Assembly: GCF_028882255.1 (NCBI RefSeq)
Contig: NZ_JARBUY010000001.1
Coordinates: forward strand, 557,975-621,974
Length of the DNA: 64,000 nucleotides
Direction of reading: 5' to 3'
Source: Maribacter polysaccharolyticus
GTDB taxonomy: Bacteria; Bacteroidota; Bacteroidia; Flavobacteriales; Flavobacteriaceae
The notes under the pieces are model-generated. The model had not been told where the DNA came from, did no database searches, and saw only the letters and a list, made by a program, of their open reading frames with translations. Each line of letters begins with the position of its first letter. The stretch's first letter is position 1. Both the position numbers and the translations under genes were made by a program. Positions 50,351 to 59,848 of this stretch are shown here, one piece after another.

Positions 50351-51674
50351 ATGCCTTGATGCCACTTTCGACAAATTGAACACGTACACATCCATCCACA
50401 TCGATCCCAGTGAGTTCCACCTCATGTAGGGTATTGACCAAATCCGGGTTCCACGGACTTTTTACCTTTACATAATTCTCGGTAAATCCGTGTATGTATC
50501 CTTCCTTGTTTTCCCCTTCAAACAATACTGTTCTTGTGGTGCCCAATTGACTTTCATAAAAAGCCCTGCGTTTTTTTACCGATAGCCCTCGAAGCATTTT
50601 ACTTCTTTTGCCCCTCACTTTCAACGGCACAGGATCCTCCATACTCGCGGCAGGGGTATTATCCCGTTCCGAATAGGTAAAAACATGCAGGTAGGAAATA
50701 TCCAATTCATTCAAAAAATGATAGGTCTCCAAAAAATGTTCATCGGTTTCCCCTGGGAATCCAACAATAACATCCACCCCTATACAGGCATGGGGCATGG
50801 TCTGCCTTATCCTATTGACCCGATCCACATATAGCGAACTTAAATAGCGACGTTTCATTTGCTTTAAAATGACATCGCTCCCACTCTGCAGTGGAATATG
50901 GAAATGGGGTACGAACGACTTACTCTTGGCCACAAAATCAATGGTTTCGTTTTTCAGCAGGTTGGGCTCTATGGAAGAAATACGCAAACGATGAATACCT
51001 TCTACCCGATCCAAGGCCTGCACTAAATCCAAAAAAGTATGTTCATGCTTTTTATTACCGAATTCCCCTTTTCCGAAATCCCCGATATTCACGCCCGTAA
51101 GCACGATTTCCTTGATTCCCTTTTCTGAAATTTCCTTGGCATTCCGAAGTACATTTTCCAAGGTATCACTTCGGGAAATGCCACGTGCCAGCGGAATGGT
51201 ACAAAACGTACATTTATAGTCGCAACCGTCCTGCACCTTTAAAAAGGCCCGTGTACGGTCCCCTATGGCATAACTTCCTACATAAAAATCGGCTTCCTCA
51301 ATCTCACAGGCATGAACCTGCCCATAATCGTTCTTGGTAAGATCGTTTATGTAATCGGCGATTTTGAATTTTTCGGTGGCCCCCAAAACCAGGTCGACCC
51401 CATCGACCGCTGCCAGCTGTTCGGGTTTTAATTGTGCATAGCAACCAATGGCAGCTACAAAAGCCTCTGGATTGATTTTCATGGCTTGCCGAACAATGGA
51501 TTTAAATCGCTTGTCGGCGTTTTCAGTAACCGAACAGGTATTGATCACATACATATCGGCTTTTTCTGTAAAGTCTACCCGCTGGTATCCATCGTTTTTG
51601 AAATCTCTTGCGATGGTCGAGGTTTCTGAGAAATTGAGTTTACATCCCAGTGTATAAAATGCTACTTTCTTCAT
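50349..51674 (-). CDS. mtaB: tRNA threonylcarbamoyladenosine-37 C2-methylthiotransferase MtaB
   Basis: A 441-residue radical SAM methylthiotransferase. Three N-terminal Fe-S cysteines in TLGCKLNFSE, INTCSVTENAD and AIGCYAQLKPEQ; radical-SAM triad in DGCDYKCTFCTIP. TGVNIGDFGKGEFG and IRQTMPHACIGVDVIVGFPGETDEHF, in the family order, point to MtaB rather than MiaB or RimO. It makes ms2t6A at position 37 of tRNAs reading ANN codons. Confidence 0.95.
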   Translation of the reverse strand: MKKVAFYTLGCKLNFSETSTIARDFKNDGYQRVDFTEKADMYVINTCSVTENADKRFKSIVRQAMKINPEAFVAAIGCYAQLKPEQLAAVDGVDLVLGATEKFKIADYINDLTKNDYGQVHACEIEEADFYVGSYAIGDRTRAFLKVQDGCDYKCTFCTIPLARGISRSDTLENVLRNAKEISEKGIKEIVLTGVNIGDFGKGEFGNKKHEHTFLDLVQALDRVEGIHRLRISSIEPNLLKNETIDFVAKSKSFVPHFHIPLQSGSDVILKQMKRRYLSSLYVDRVNRIRQTMPHACIGVDVIVGFPGETDEHFLETYHFLNELDISYLHVFTYSERDNTPAASMEDPVPLKVRGKRSKMLRGLSVKKRRAFYESQLGTTRTVLFEGENKEGYIHGFTENYVKVKSPWNPDLVNTLHEVELTGIDVDGCVRVQFVESGIKA

Positions 51675-51804
51675 GCGGAAATCAATTGTACGCCCCTAGC
51701 GATTTTTTATGGCTTGCAAATATACCAAATTTAGAAGATGTGCCTTTATCTTTAAAGGGGACCCTGCCATAGCTTTATGCACCATTGGTTGCAAATCCAC
51801 CCCT

Positions 51805-52983
51805 TTAGGCATCATAGTTACGCCACTTTTTGGTCAATTCGAAGACATGGTTGAGAATATCGGCATCTTGTTGACAAAATTCAACCCCTCTTCGGGCCAT
51901 CATTACTTTTGCGGTCTCAAAGGCCTTTTCTGGCAAATAAGTGGTAAAACCGGTGGCCCCTCCCCAGCTAAAGCTAGGTACAAAATTCTTGGGGAACCCA
52001 GGTACGTAAATATTGGTATTCACCCCAATGACCGTGCCCGTATTGAGCATGGTGTTAATGGCGGTCTTACTATGGTCCCCCATCATCAAGCCACAGAATT
52101 GCAGCCCCGTTTGTTCAAATTTTTCGGTAGCATAGTTCCATAAACGCACTTTGGCGTAATTGTTCTTAAGGTTGGAATTGTTGGAATCGGCCCCAATATT
52201 GCACCATTCCCCCAGAACCGAATTTCCCAAATACCCTTCATGACCTTTACTTGAATACCCGAAAATAACCGAGTTGCTTATTTCCCCACAGACCTTGCCA
52301 TGAGGACCCACGGTCGTGGCCCCATAGATCTTACCTCCCATTTTAACAACGGCATTATGACATAACGCAAAGCCCCCTCGAATTAGGCTACCTTCCCAGA
52401 CCTCGGCATCCTTACCGATATAAATAGGTCCGTCGGTGGCATTCAAAATACTGTATTCAACGCTGGCACCTTCCTCCAAAAATATATTTTCAGGATGGAT
52501 CAAACTGTTGGTTTCTGATATTGGGGCCGAAGTCCTTCCCTCGGTGATAAGATCATAATCCGCCTGAAGTGCCTCCCCGTTTTTGGAAAATATATCCCAG
52601 GTATTTTCAATAATCATGACATCTTCTTCGAATTCAATGATATCAAAGGTTGAAAAATCCACTTCTTGGCCTTCCTTGGCAAAAAAGGCAATCACGTCTT
52701 CCCCTTTAAAAATGGCCTGGTTTTCTTGTAGTGATAGGATATGGTCTACCAAGGATCCATTGGGTAAAAAGGAAGAATTAAGCAGGACATTCTCTTCCAG
52801 TTCAACCATGGGATACCGCTCCGAAAGATAGTCCTCGGTAATTGTGGTAATAGTGGTATTCAGGTATTTTTCCCATTTTTCACGAATGGTAAGGATACCT
52901 ACCCGTATTTCGGCAACGGGCCTGGTAAAGGTAAATGGCAACAACGCATCCCTGACCGGACCGTCAAAAAGAATATAATTCAT
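51805..52983 (-). CDS. GlmU-family sugar-nucleotide-like protein (left-handed beta-helix)
   Basis: A 392-residue protein. N-terminal part (about 1-150) resembles a degenerate nucleotidyltransferase (MNYILFDGPVRDALLPFTFT, RPVAEIRVGILTIREKW); it lacks the LAAGxGTRM motif of true GlmU. The C-terminal part (about 155-370) has hexapeptide-repeat character (IYIGKDAEVWEGSLIRGG, VVKMGGKIYGATTVGPHGKV, NIGADSNNSNLKNNYA, TMLNTGTVIGVNTNIYV). Annotated in this group as GlmU family protein. It may be a sugar-phosphate acetyl- or nucleotidyltransferase. The exact reaction is unknown. Confidence 0.85.
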   Translation of the reverse strand: MNYILFDGPVRDALLPFTFTRPVAEIRVGILTIREKWEKYLNTTITTITEDYLSERYPMVELEENVLLNSSFLPNGSLVDHILSLQENQAIFKGEDVIAFFAKEGQEVDFSTFDIIEFEEDVMIIENTWDIFSKNGEALQADYDLITEGRTSAPISETNSLIHPENIFLEEGASVEYSILNATDGPIYIGKDAEVWEGSLIRGGFALCHNAVVKMGGKIYGATTVGPHGKVCGEISNSVIFGYSSKGHEGYLGNSVLGEWCNIGADSNNSNLKNNYAKVRLWNYATEKFEQTGLQFCGLMMGDHSKTAINTMLNTGTVIGVNTNIYVPGFPKNFVPSFSWGGATGFTTYLPEKAFETAKVMMARRGVEFCQQDADILNHVFELTKKWRNYDA

Positions 52984-53000
52984 AATCCGAATATTACTGT

Positions 53001-53037
53001 AAACAAATAACGCCCTCGATATTAACTATCGAGGGCG
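53001..53037 (-). terminator. Probable terminator of rpmE2
   Basis: Perfect 11-bp stem CGCCCTCGATA / TATCGAGGGCG (53011-53037) with a 5-nt loop, followed on the minus strand by TTATTTGTTT. It is 29 bp past the rpmE2 stop and before the GlmU-like gene start. Confidence 0.75.
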
Positions 53038-53066
53038 TCTGTTTATTGTTGAATAATAGCTTTATT

Positions 53067-53339
53067 CTATTTTTCTTCCTTTTTTTCCTCTTTTTGGAAT
53101 TTCTTGTACTTGTTCTTGAATTTGTCAATTCGACCAGCTGTATCCAAGAATTTAGCCTTACCAGTATAGAAAGGATGTGATGTTCTTGAAATTTCCAATT
53201 TCACCAAAGGGTATTCAACACCATCTACCTCTAAAGTTTCTTTGGTGTTTGCAGTTGACTTTGTTAAAAAGACTTCTTCATTCGACATGTCTTTAAACGC
53301 AACTAATCTATAATTTTCAGGGTGTATTCCTTTTTTCAT
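53067..53339 (-). CDS. rpmE2: 50S ribosomal protein L31 type B (zinc-independent)
   Basis: A 90-residue protein: [58 protein letters not shown] then a Lys/Glu-rich tail. It has no cysteine, so it lacks the zinc-binding CxxC pair of type A L31. In many bacteria type B replaces type A under zinc limitation; in Bacteroidota it appears to be the main form. The upstream in-frame ATG at 53375 lies close to the predicted transcription start and is rejected. A full-consensus promoter lies upstream. Confidence 0.96.
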   Translation of the reverse strand: MKKGIHPENYRLVAFKDMSNEEVFLTKSTANTKETLEVDGVEYPLVKLEISRTSHPFYTGKAKFLDTAGRIDKFKNKYKKFQKEEKKEEK

Positions 53340-53389
53340 TTTTAAAATCTTTAAAACGCCCATTCCGACAGGCATTCATTTTAAGGCTG

Positions 53390-53419
53390 CAAATTTACGC
53401 TTTTTTATCAAAAACACAA
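53390..53419 (-). promoter_or_regulatory. Promoter of rpmE2
   Basis: Minus strand TTG (53417-53419), 19-bp spacer, TAAATTTG (53390-53397), followed by CAGCCTTAAAA: consensus boxes and spacing. Confidence 0.85.
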
Positions 53420-53522
53420 TTATTTGTTCAAAAAAGAAAAAATAAATATTCGTACCTTTAAGTGTAACATTAATCATGATTAAACCACTAATATAGCAAA
53501 CCAATTAAATCTTAGATAAAAA

Positions 53523-54044
53523 ATGGAACCAAACGAACCAAAAACAGGGAAATTCGCATTAAATTTTGGGGTACTACTAGGCGTAGTCAGTGTAATATTC
53601 GGACTCATGCTTTTTTCAATGGATTTGCATTATGAACAAGGCTTGGCGATCCGGTTAGTCAGTTTGGCTTTGACCATAGCCGCTATATTTTTAGGGGTAT
53701 CACAATTCAAAAAAGCCAATGAAGGTTTCTTGACAATTTCCCAGGCCTTAAAAATCGGAACCGGGATAGCCTTGATCGCCGGAATCATCGGATTACTGTA
53801 TTTCTTTGTGCTCTCCAATGTCATAGAACCCGATTATATGGATAAAATGTATGAAATCGGAAAGGTCAAGGCGATGGCCGACAATCCCAATTTAACCGAA
53901 GAACAAATTGACCAAGGCATTGAAATGCAAAAAGGTTTCGCATGGCTTACCTACCCTATCATCCTTATAATTAACATTATAATAGGTTTGGTAATTGGCC
54001 TGATTACCGGATTGATCCTAAAAAAACAAAAACCGGCCTATTGA
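53523..54044 (+). CDS. DUF4199 family membrane protein
   Basis: A 173-residue protein with four TM helices (about 12-33, 43-60, 77-100 and 142-166), the typical layout of DUF4199. The second loop (VIEPDYMDKMYEIGKVKAM, NLTEEQIDQGIEMQKGF) carries the conserved polar region. Function unknown. It is followed 92 bp later by a GT2 glycosyltransferase gene, a neighbour pairing I know from many Bacteroidota genomes. A weak -7-like TACCTTTA lies about 70 bp upstream. Confidence 0.88.
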   Translation: MEPNEPKTGKFALNFGVLLGVVSVIFGLMLFSMDLHYEQGLAIRLVSLALTIAAIFLGVSQFKKANEGFLTISQALKIGTGIALIAGIIGLLYFFVLSNVIEPDYMDKMYEIGKVKAMADNPNLTEEQIDQGIEMQKGFAWLTYPIILIINIIIGLVIGLITGLILKKQKPAY

Positions 54045-54106
54045 ATCCGATTTCCAACTTTTCCGCTGTTGGTCAAAAAGTTTCATCACGTTAATCGGCA
54101 AAATCG

Positions 54107-54114
54107 TACTTTTG
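54107..54114 (+). promoter_or_regulatory. Probable -7 element of the glycosyltransferase operon
   Basis: TACTTTTG, exact TAnnTTTG match, 22 bp before the ATG at 54137. No TTG at -33. Confidence 0.5.
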
Positions 54115-54136
54115 AAAAGAATTTCAGAAGTTTTCA

Positions 54137-55111
54137 ATGAACCTATCCATAGTAATACCCTTACTAAACGAGGAAGAATCTTTAAAAGAACTACACGATT
54201 GGATTGTAGCGGTTATGCAATCCAATCGTTTTTCGTATGAAATACTGTTCATTGACGACGGGAGTACCGATTCTTCCTGGGACATCATTACCCAACTTTC
54301 GGCCAAGAACCAAAACGTAAAGGGCATACGCTTTTCAAAGAATTTCGGAAAATCCCAAGCCCTACACGCCGGTTTTAAAGCTGCCCAGGGCGATGTGGTC
54401 ATTACCATGGATGCCGATCTTCAGGATAATCCTGAGGAAATTCCCGAATTATACGACCTTATAATCAACCAAGGGTACGACCTGGTTTCGGGTTGGAAGA
54501 AAAAAAGGTACGATTCCATTATCACCAAAAACATTCCCTCGAAGTTGTTCAATTGGGCTGCCCGAAAAACTTCCGGTGTACATCTGAATGATTTCAATTG
54601 TGGCTTAAAGGCATACAAGAAGCTGGTCATAAAGAATATTGAGGTACGGGGCGAAATGCACCGTTATATCCCCGTGCTTGCCAAAAGTGCCGGTTTCGTC
54701 AAAATCGGAGAGAAAATTGTACAACATCAGGCCCGGAAATACGGGAAAACCAAATTTGGAATGGAACGGTTTATCAACGGTTTTTTGGATTTGATCACGA
54801 TTTGGTTCGTATCCACATTCGGAAAAAGGCCCATGCATCTCTTTGGGGCCCTTGGGGTTTTGATGTTCATCATAGGCTTCGGATTTGCCATATTCCTTGG
54901 GGTCGACAAATTATTCATCAACCCTACGGCCCGTTTGATTACCGAGCGACCTGAGTTCTATATTTCACTGACTTCCATGATCATAGGTACCCAACTGTTC
55001 CTTGCCGGTTTCTTAGGGGAAATCATGGTGCGATCCAGAAAAGACGAAAATCGATATAATATATTGGAGGAATTGAATCTTGCCCAAGGGGAAAAACAAT
55101 TTTCTTCGTAA
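54137..55111 (+). CDS. Family 2 glycosyltransferase of the polyprenyl-phosphate (DPM/ArnC/GtrB) type
   Basis: A 324-residue membrane glycosyltransferase. The GT-A domain has SIVIPLLNEEESLKEL, LFIDDGSTDSSW, KNFGKSQALHAGF, the DxD-type TMDADLQDNPEE and DFNCGLKAYKK, with the amphipathic KYGKTKFGMERF segment. Two TM helices (about 235-260 and 275-305) follow. This architecture usually transfers sugar from a nucleotide donor to undecaprenyl or dolichyl phosphate for envelope glycan synthesis. It is followed at 31 bp by the phosphohexomutase gene and then the MsbA-like gene, suggesting an envelope operon. Confidence 0.92.
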   Translation: MNLSIVIPLLNEEESLKELHDWIVAVMQSNRFSYEILFIDDGSTDSSWDIITQLSAKNQNVKGIRFSKNFGKSQALHAGFKAAQGDVVITMDADLQDNPEEIPELYDLIINQGYDLVSGWKKKRYDSIITKNIPSKLFNWAARKTSGVHLNDFNCGLKAYKKLVIKNIEVRGEMHRYIPVLAKSAGFVKIGEKIVQHQARKYGKTKFGMERFINGFLDLITIWFVSTFGKRPMHLFGALGVLMFIIGFGFAIFLGVDKLFINPTARLITERPEFYISLTSMIIGTQLFLAGFLGEIMVRSRKDENRYNILEELNLAQGEKQFSS

Positions 55112-55141
55112 ATTAACCTTTAAAAATAAATTATAAAGTAT

Positions 55142-56851
55142 ATGGATTCTATTTTACACACTGCCAAAAGCTGGCTTTCAGATTTTTTCGATACCGATGT
55201 CAAAAACGAAATACAAAACCTTATCGATAAGGATCCCGAAGGATTAAAGGATCGGTTTTACAGGAACATGGAATTCGGTACTGGCGGAATGCGTGGGGTC
55301 ATGGGTGTTGGCACCAATAGAATCAATAAATACACTTTGGGAAAAAGTACCCAAGGACTAAGTAATTACCTTAAAAAGGTATACGCCGAGGAAGAGCTAA
55401 AGGTCGTCATTGCTTATGATTGCCGTCATAATAGCGATACATTGGCCAAGACCGTTGCCGAAGTGCTCTCGGCCAATGGCATCAAAGTCTTTCTTTTTTC
55501 AGAATTGAGGACCACACCCGAATTGTCATTTGCCGTAAGACACCTCAATTGCCATGCAGGAATCGTTTTGACCGCCTCCCATAATCCGCCAGAATATAAC
55601 GGATATAAAGTATATTGGACCGATGGCGGACAGATCGTACCTCCACAAGATGGCGAAATCATCGGGGAAATCGACAAATTGGCCTACGAGGATATCAATT
55701 TCAAAGCCAATGACGATTTGATCGAATATATCGACAAGGAAGTCGATGAGGCCTTTATATCCGCTTCCATTGCCAACGGCAGCTTCAACGCCAAAGGGAA
55801 AGATGATTTCAAGATTGTCTTTACCTCATTGCACGGCACCTCCATTACGGCGATTCCGGAAGTCTTGAAAAGAGCAGGATACAACAATGTAACCATCATT
55901 GAAGAACAGGCAAAACCCGATGGGAACTTCCCAACGGTAAAATCGCCCAACCCCGAAGAACCCGAAGCCCTTTCCCTGGCCATTAAAAAAGCCGAGGAAA
56001 TAGGAGCCGATATGGTTATCGGTACAGATCCCGATAGTGACCGCTTGGGAATTGCAGTCCGAAACCTCGATGGGGAAATGGAATTGCTCAACGGAAACCA
56101 GACCATGGTGATGATGACCAAATTCTTGTTGCAAAAACGTAAGGAAAAAGGTATGGAAGGCAATGAATTCATTGCTTCGACCATTGTTTCCACCCCCATG
56201 ATGAGCCCATTGGCCAAGGCCTATGGCGTAGATTATAAAATTGTATTGACCGGTTTTAAATGGATCGCCAAAATGATCAAGGATTTCCCGGAACAATATT
56301 TTGTAGGTGGTGGGGAAGAAAGTTTCGGCTTTATGGTCGGTGATTTCGTTCGTGACAAAGATGCCGTTACCGCTACCCTATTGGCCTGTGAAATCGCCGC
56401 TGATGCCAAGGCAAAAGGAAGTTCTTTCTATAAGGAATTGATCCAATGCTATGTTGATTATGGGTTCTATAAGGAAAAATTGATTTCAATGACCAAAAAA
56501 GGAATCAGTGGGGCCGAGGAAATAAAACAAATGATGGTCGATTACAGGGAAAATCCCGTTAAGGAAATCGATGGCTCAAAGGTTGAATGGATCCATGACT
56601 ACAACACCTCTGTAGCAACCAATACCATTACGGGCAAAACAGAGCCCATAGAAATACCGAAATCGAATGTATTGATCTATACCACGGAAGATGGTACCCG
56701 TATGGCCGCAAGACCAAGTGGGACCGAGCCAAAGATCAAATTCTATTTCAGTATAAACGCTGCACTAGACAATGCAAAGGATTTTGAAAAAGTACGTAAG
56801 GAATTGGATGCAAAGCTTGATCGCATTGTAAAAGAACTGAAACTCGGTTAA
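55142..56851 (+). CDS. Phospho-sugar mutase (phosphoglucomutase/phosphomannomutase)
   Basis: A 569-residue alpha-D-phosphohexomutase. Active-site serine in LTASHNPPEYNGYK, metal-binding GTDPDSDRLG, sugar-binding GGGEESFGF and phosphate-binding RPSGTEPKIKFY are all present, in the order of domains 1-4. The length fits the PGM-type phospho-sugar mutases of Bacteroidota (about 570). It supplies hexose 1-phosphates for sugar nucleotides. Its last base overlaps the exporter start (TAATG). Confidence 0.95.
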   Translation: MDSILHTAKSWLSDFFDTDVKNEIQNLIDKDPEGLKDRFYRNMEFGTGGMRGVMGVGTNRINKYTLGKSTQGLSNYLKKVYAEEELKVVIAYDCRHNSDTLAKTVAEVLSANGIKVFLFSELRTTPELSFAVRHLNCHAGIVLTASHNPPEYNGYKVYWTDGGQIVPPQDGEIIGEIDKLAYEDINFKANDDLIEYIDKEVDEAFISASIANGSFNAKGKDDFKIVFTSLHGTSITAIPEVLKRAGYNNVTIIEEQAKPDGNFPTVKSPNPEEPEALSLAIKKAEEIGADMVIGTDPDSDRLGIAVRNLDGEMELLNGNQTMVMMTKFLLQKRKEKGMEGNEFIASTIVSTPMMSPLAKAYGVDYKIVLTGFKWIAKMIKDFPEQYFVGGGEESFGFMVGDFVRDKDAVTATLLACEIAADAKAKGSSFYKELIQCYVDYGFYKEKLISMTKKGISGAEEIKQMMVDYRENPVKEIDGSKVEWIHDYNTSVATNTITGKTEPIEIPKSNVLIYTTEDGTRMAARPSGTEPKIKFYFSINAALDNAKDFEKVRKELDAKLDRIVKELKLG

Positions 56852-58671
56852 TGGAGTATTTTAAAAAAATCCTTCGCTTTGCGAAGCCTTATAAAAAATA
56901 CGGATTTCTCAATATATTCTTTAATATCCTTTATGCGCTCTTCAGTGCCCTATCTTTTGCGGCACTGATACCCATGTTGGATGTGCTCTTTAAACCAGAG
57001 CATAAGGTTCTTAAGAAACCTATATACACGGGATTTGGGCATTTAAAGGATTACCTGCAGGACTATATCAATTACAGGGTGACCGACTATTCCGGGGATG
57101 ACCAAATGAAAGGATTGATATTGGTCATTGGGCTCGTTTTAGTGTTGTTCTTGTTGAAGAACTTCTTTAACTATGCTGCCATGTACTTTATTACATTCCT
57201 GCGTAACGGGGTTTTGAAGGATATTCGAAACCGGATGTACCATAAGATCACCGAGCTTCCCATTTCCTATTATTCGGAAAAAAGAAAAGGGGATGTCATT
57301 GCCCGGATTACCTCGGATGTATTGGAAATACAGCACTCTTTTCTTTCCATATTGGAATTGATCGTGCGTGAACCGTTGACCATTGTATTCACCATTTTGA
57401 TCATGTTCGGGATAAGTTCCAAACTCACGATTTTCGTGTTCATCTTCATTCCGGTTGCAGGGGCCATCATTTCAAGGATCGGCAAATCATTGAAAAAGAA
57501 ATCGGACCGGGTACAAAAGGAACAAGGTGAGTTTTTGTCCATTGTGGAAGAAACCTTGGGCGGATTAAGGGTCATAAAGGCCTTTAATGCGGAATCACGG
57601 TTTTATAAAACCTTCAGTACCTCTACCGAACGGTTTTTCCAATTCTCGAACAAATTATTGAACCGTCAGAATTTAGCTTCCCCAACGGGGGAATTTCTAG
57701 GTATTTTGGTCATCGGCGTACTCTTATGGTTCGGGGGTAAAATGGTATTGGTAGACAAAACCCTTGATGCTTCTTCATTTATCGCCTATATGGGGCTCGC
57801 CTATAACATACTTACTCCGGCAAAAGCCATAAGCAAAGCCTCTTTTGGGGTTAAAAAAGGAAATGCCGCCGCAGAACGCGTACTTCAGGTTTTGGAAACC
57901 GAAAACCCCATAGTGGACAAAGTGGATGCAAAAGTAAAGGACACTTTTGAAAATGCCATTGAGCTCCAGCAAATCAGCTTTAAGTATGAAGATGAATATG
58001 TACTCGAGAATTTCAACTTAAAAGTCCCTAAAGGGGATACCATCGCCCTAGTGGGACAATCGGGAAGTGGCAAGAGTACCATTGCCAATTTGGTGACCCG
58101 CTTTTATGATGTGAATGAAGGGGCCATTACCATTGATGGTACGAACATTAAGGATATCACCAAGAAATCGCTTCGCAACCTGATGGGATTGGTCACCCAA
58201 GATTCCATTTTGTTCAATGACACCGTTGGCAATAACATCGGCATGGGTAAAGAAAATGCTACTGAGGAAGAAATCGTCGAAGCGGCAAAAATCGCCAATG
58301 CCCATGATTTCATATCCGAATTGCCCGATGGTTACAATACCAATATCGGGGATAGCGGCAATAAATTAAGTGGCGGGCAAAAACAACGTATCTCCATCGC
58401 CAGGGCCGTTCTTAAGAACCCCCCGATCATGATACTCGACGAAGCGACCTCTGCCTTGGATACCGAAAGTGAACGTTTGGTGCAGGATGCGCTTGAAAAA
58501 ATGATGTTGCACAGAACATCGATCGTCATTGCACATCGCTTATCGACCATTCAAAAAGCCAGTTCGATCGTCGTGTTGCAAAAAGGGAAGATCGTTGAAC
58601 AGGGATCCCATGCCCAACTTATGGCAAAAAACGGGGTATATAAGAAATTGGTCGAAATGCAGACCCTTTAA
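56851..58671 (+). CDS. ABC exporter, MsbA-like fused permease/ATPase
   Basis: A 606-residue half-transporter. N-terminal TM domain with six helices and the intracellular-loop motif ISYYSEKRKGDVIARITSDV (about residue 140). C-terminal nucleotide-binding domain with Walker A GQSGSGKST (about 402-410), signature LSGGQKQR, Walker B IMILDEATSALD and switch His in IVIAHRLSTI. It probably flips lipid A or a related lipid; drug export is the other possibility. Start overlaps the mutase gene by one base, so it is translationally coupled. Confidence 0.93.
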   Translation: MEYFKKILRFAKPYKKYGFLNIFFNILYALFSALSFAALIPMLDVLFKPEHKVLKKPIYTGFGHLKDYLQDYINYRVTDYSGDDQMKGLILVIGLVLVLFLLKNFFNYAAMYFITFLRNGVLKDIRNRMYHKITELPISYYSEKRKGDVIARITSDVLEIQHSFLSILELIVREPLTIVFTILIMFGISSKLTIFVFIFIPVAGAIISRIGKSLKKKSDRVQKEQGEFLSIVEETLGGLRVIKAFNAESRFYKTFSTSTERFFQFSNKLLNRQNLASPTGEFLGILVIGVLLWFGGKMVLVDKTLDASSFIAYMGLAYNILTPAKAISKASFGVKKGNAAAERVLQVLETENPIVDKVDAKVKDTFENAIELQQISFKYEDEYVLENFNLKVPKGDTIALVGQSGSGKSTIANLVTRFYDVNEGAITIDGTNIKDITKKSLRNLMGLVTQDSILFNDTVGNNIGMGKENATEEEIVEAAKIANAHDFISELPDGYNTNIGDSGNKLSGGQKQRISIARAVLKNPPIMILDEATSALDTESERLVQDALEKMMLHRTSIVIAHRLSTIQKASSIVVLQKGKIVEQGSHAQLMAKNGVYKKLVEMQTL

Positions 58672-58741
58672 ATCCCATTACAACAGGGATCGATTAAACC
58701 TTTTATCTTTATTTTAGTCCTATAACAAATAACGTTGAAAT

Positions 58742-59284
58742 TTGATTGCCGAAGATACCTTAGTCGATGATTTGAGACGGCCAGAGACACAGGCCAAAGC
58801 CTTTGAAGTGTTGGTGAACACTTACAAAGAAAGGCTTTATTGGCACATACGTAGGATAGTTCTAAACCATGATGATGCGGACGATGTGCTACAAAACACC
58901 TTTATAAAAATTTATAAAAACATCGATGGATTCAACGGGGAAAGCCAATTATATTCATGGATGTACCGTATAGCGACCAATGAAGCCCTGACTCTTTTAA
59001 AAAAGAAATCAAAAAACATGGGAATCTCCGATGCCGAACTCCAAGAACGAATGGTTTCCAATTTGGAAGCCGACGTCTATTTTAACGGGGATGAAATAGA
59101 ACTGAAATTACAAAGGGCCTTGGCCACCCTCCCCAAAAAGCAAAAATTGGTCTTTAACATGAAGTATTACCAAGACATGAAATACGAGGAAATATCGGAG
59201 GCCCTGCAAACATCGGTCGGGGCATTAAAAGCATCCTACCATTTGGCCGTTAAAAAATTGGAAGCTTTTTTAAAAGAAGATTAA
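58742..59284 (+). CDS. ECF-type RNA polymerase sigma factor (second ECF module)
   Basis: A 180-residue sigma-70 family protein. Region 2: AFEVLVNTYKERLYWHIRRI, DADDVLQNTFIKIYKNID and LYSWMYRIATNEAL; region 4: ALATLPKKQKLVFNMKYYQDM and the helix LQTSVGALKASYHLAVKKL. The start codon is TTG (58742): the frame is closed by a TGA two codons upstream and no ATG occurs before region 2, so an alternative start is forced. Downstream genes encode a membrane protein and a CpxP-like protein, suggesting an envelope-stress module. Confidence 0.93.
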   Translation: MIAEDTLVDDLRRPETQAKAFEVLVNTYKERLYWHIRRIVLNHDDADDVLQNTFIKIYKNIDGFNGESQLYSWMYRIATNEALTLLKKKSKNMGISDAELQERMVSNLEADVYFNGDEIELKLQRALATLPKKQKLVFNMKYYQDMKYEEISEALQTSVGALKASYHLAVKKLEAFLKED

Positions 59285-59317
59285 ACCTTTTAAGCTATTG
59301 ATAGTCAAAGAATAGAA

Positions 59318-59848
59318 ATGAAAAAGGCAGACAACCATAAAAACTTTAAAACCCCCGAAGGGTACTTCGAAGGGTTTACGGATAGGCTTCTTGATCGGAT
59401 AGCGACCAATGAAAGTCCTGAAAAGGGTTCCGTATTGCCCAAATCGGATGGTTTTGGCGTACCTGACAACTATTTTGAGGAATTGAACGCAAAGATCAAG
59501 GCCAAGTTGGATCAGGATGAAACCAAAGTCATCAAATTGAACCCTAGGCGCAATTATTTGTATTATGCGGCTGCATCCATTGCCGTCTTGGTTCTTTTGA
59601 CCATAGGCATTCGTATCTCCCGAACTACCGAGCCCACGTTCGAAAGTTTGGCCAAGTCCGATATCGAAGACTATTTTGAAAGTTCCGATTTCGGTTTTTC
59701 CACCTATGAAATCGCAGAAGTTCTCCCAATCGATGATTTAGAGGTCTCCGATATTTTGGAAAATCAGTTTGCCGATGAGTATATCATTGATTATTTGGAT
59801 GAAAACCTTGAAAATTTTGAAGAATTAAACCTGTTGAATGATGATTAA
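59318..59848 (+). CDS. Probable anti-sigma-like membrane protein with NYF-type repeats
   Basis: A 176-residue protein. The cytoplasmic N-terminal part has two related repeats: FKTPEGYFEGFTDRLLDRI (about 9-27) and FGVPDNYFEELNAKIKAKL (about 46-64), both with the pattern P-x-x-Y/NYF-x-x-hydrophobic. A single TM helix follows (about 80-97: YYAAASIAVLVLLTIGI), then an acidic periplasmic tail (SDIEDYFESSDFG, LENFEELNLLNDD). It starts 33 bp after the sigma gene. An anti-sigma role is inferred by topology and position. Confidence 0.75.
   Translation: MKKADNHKNFKTPEGYFEGFTDRLLDRIATNESPEKGSVLPKSDGFGVPDNYFEELNAKIKAKLDQDETKVIKLNPRRNYLYYAAASIAVLVLLTIGIRISRTTEPTFESLAKSDIEDYFESSDFGFSTYEIAEVLPIDDLEVSDILENQFADEYIIDYLDENLENFEELNLLNDD

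Noticed and set aside
51709-52143. 144-codon plus-strand frame over the end of the GlmU-like gene.
   Set aside because: It is an antisense shadow of a clearly conserved gene with hexapeptide repeats.
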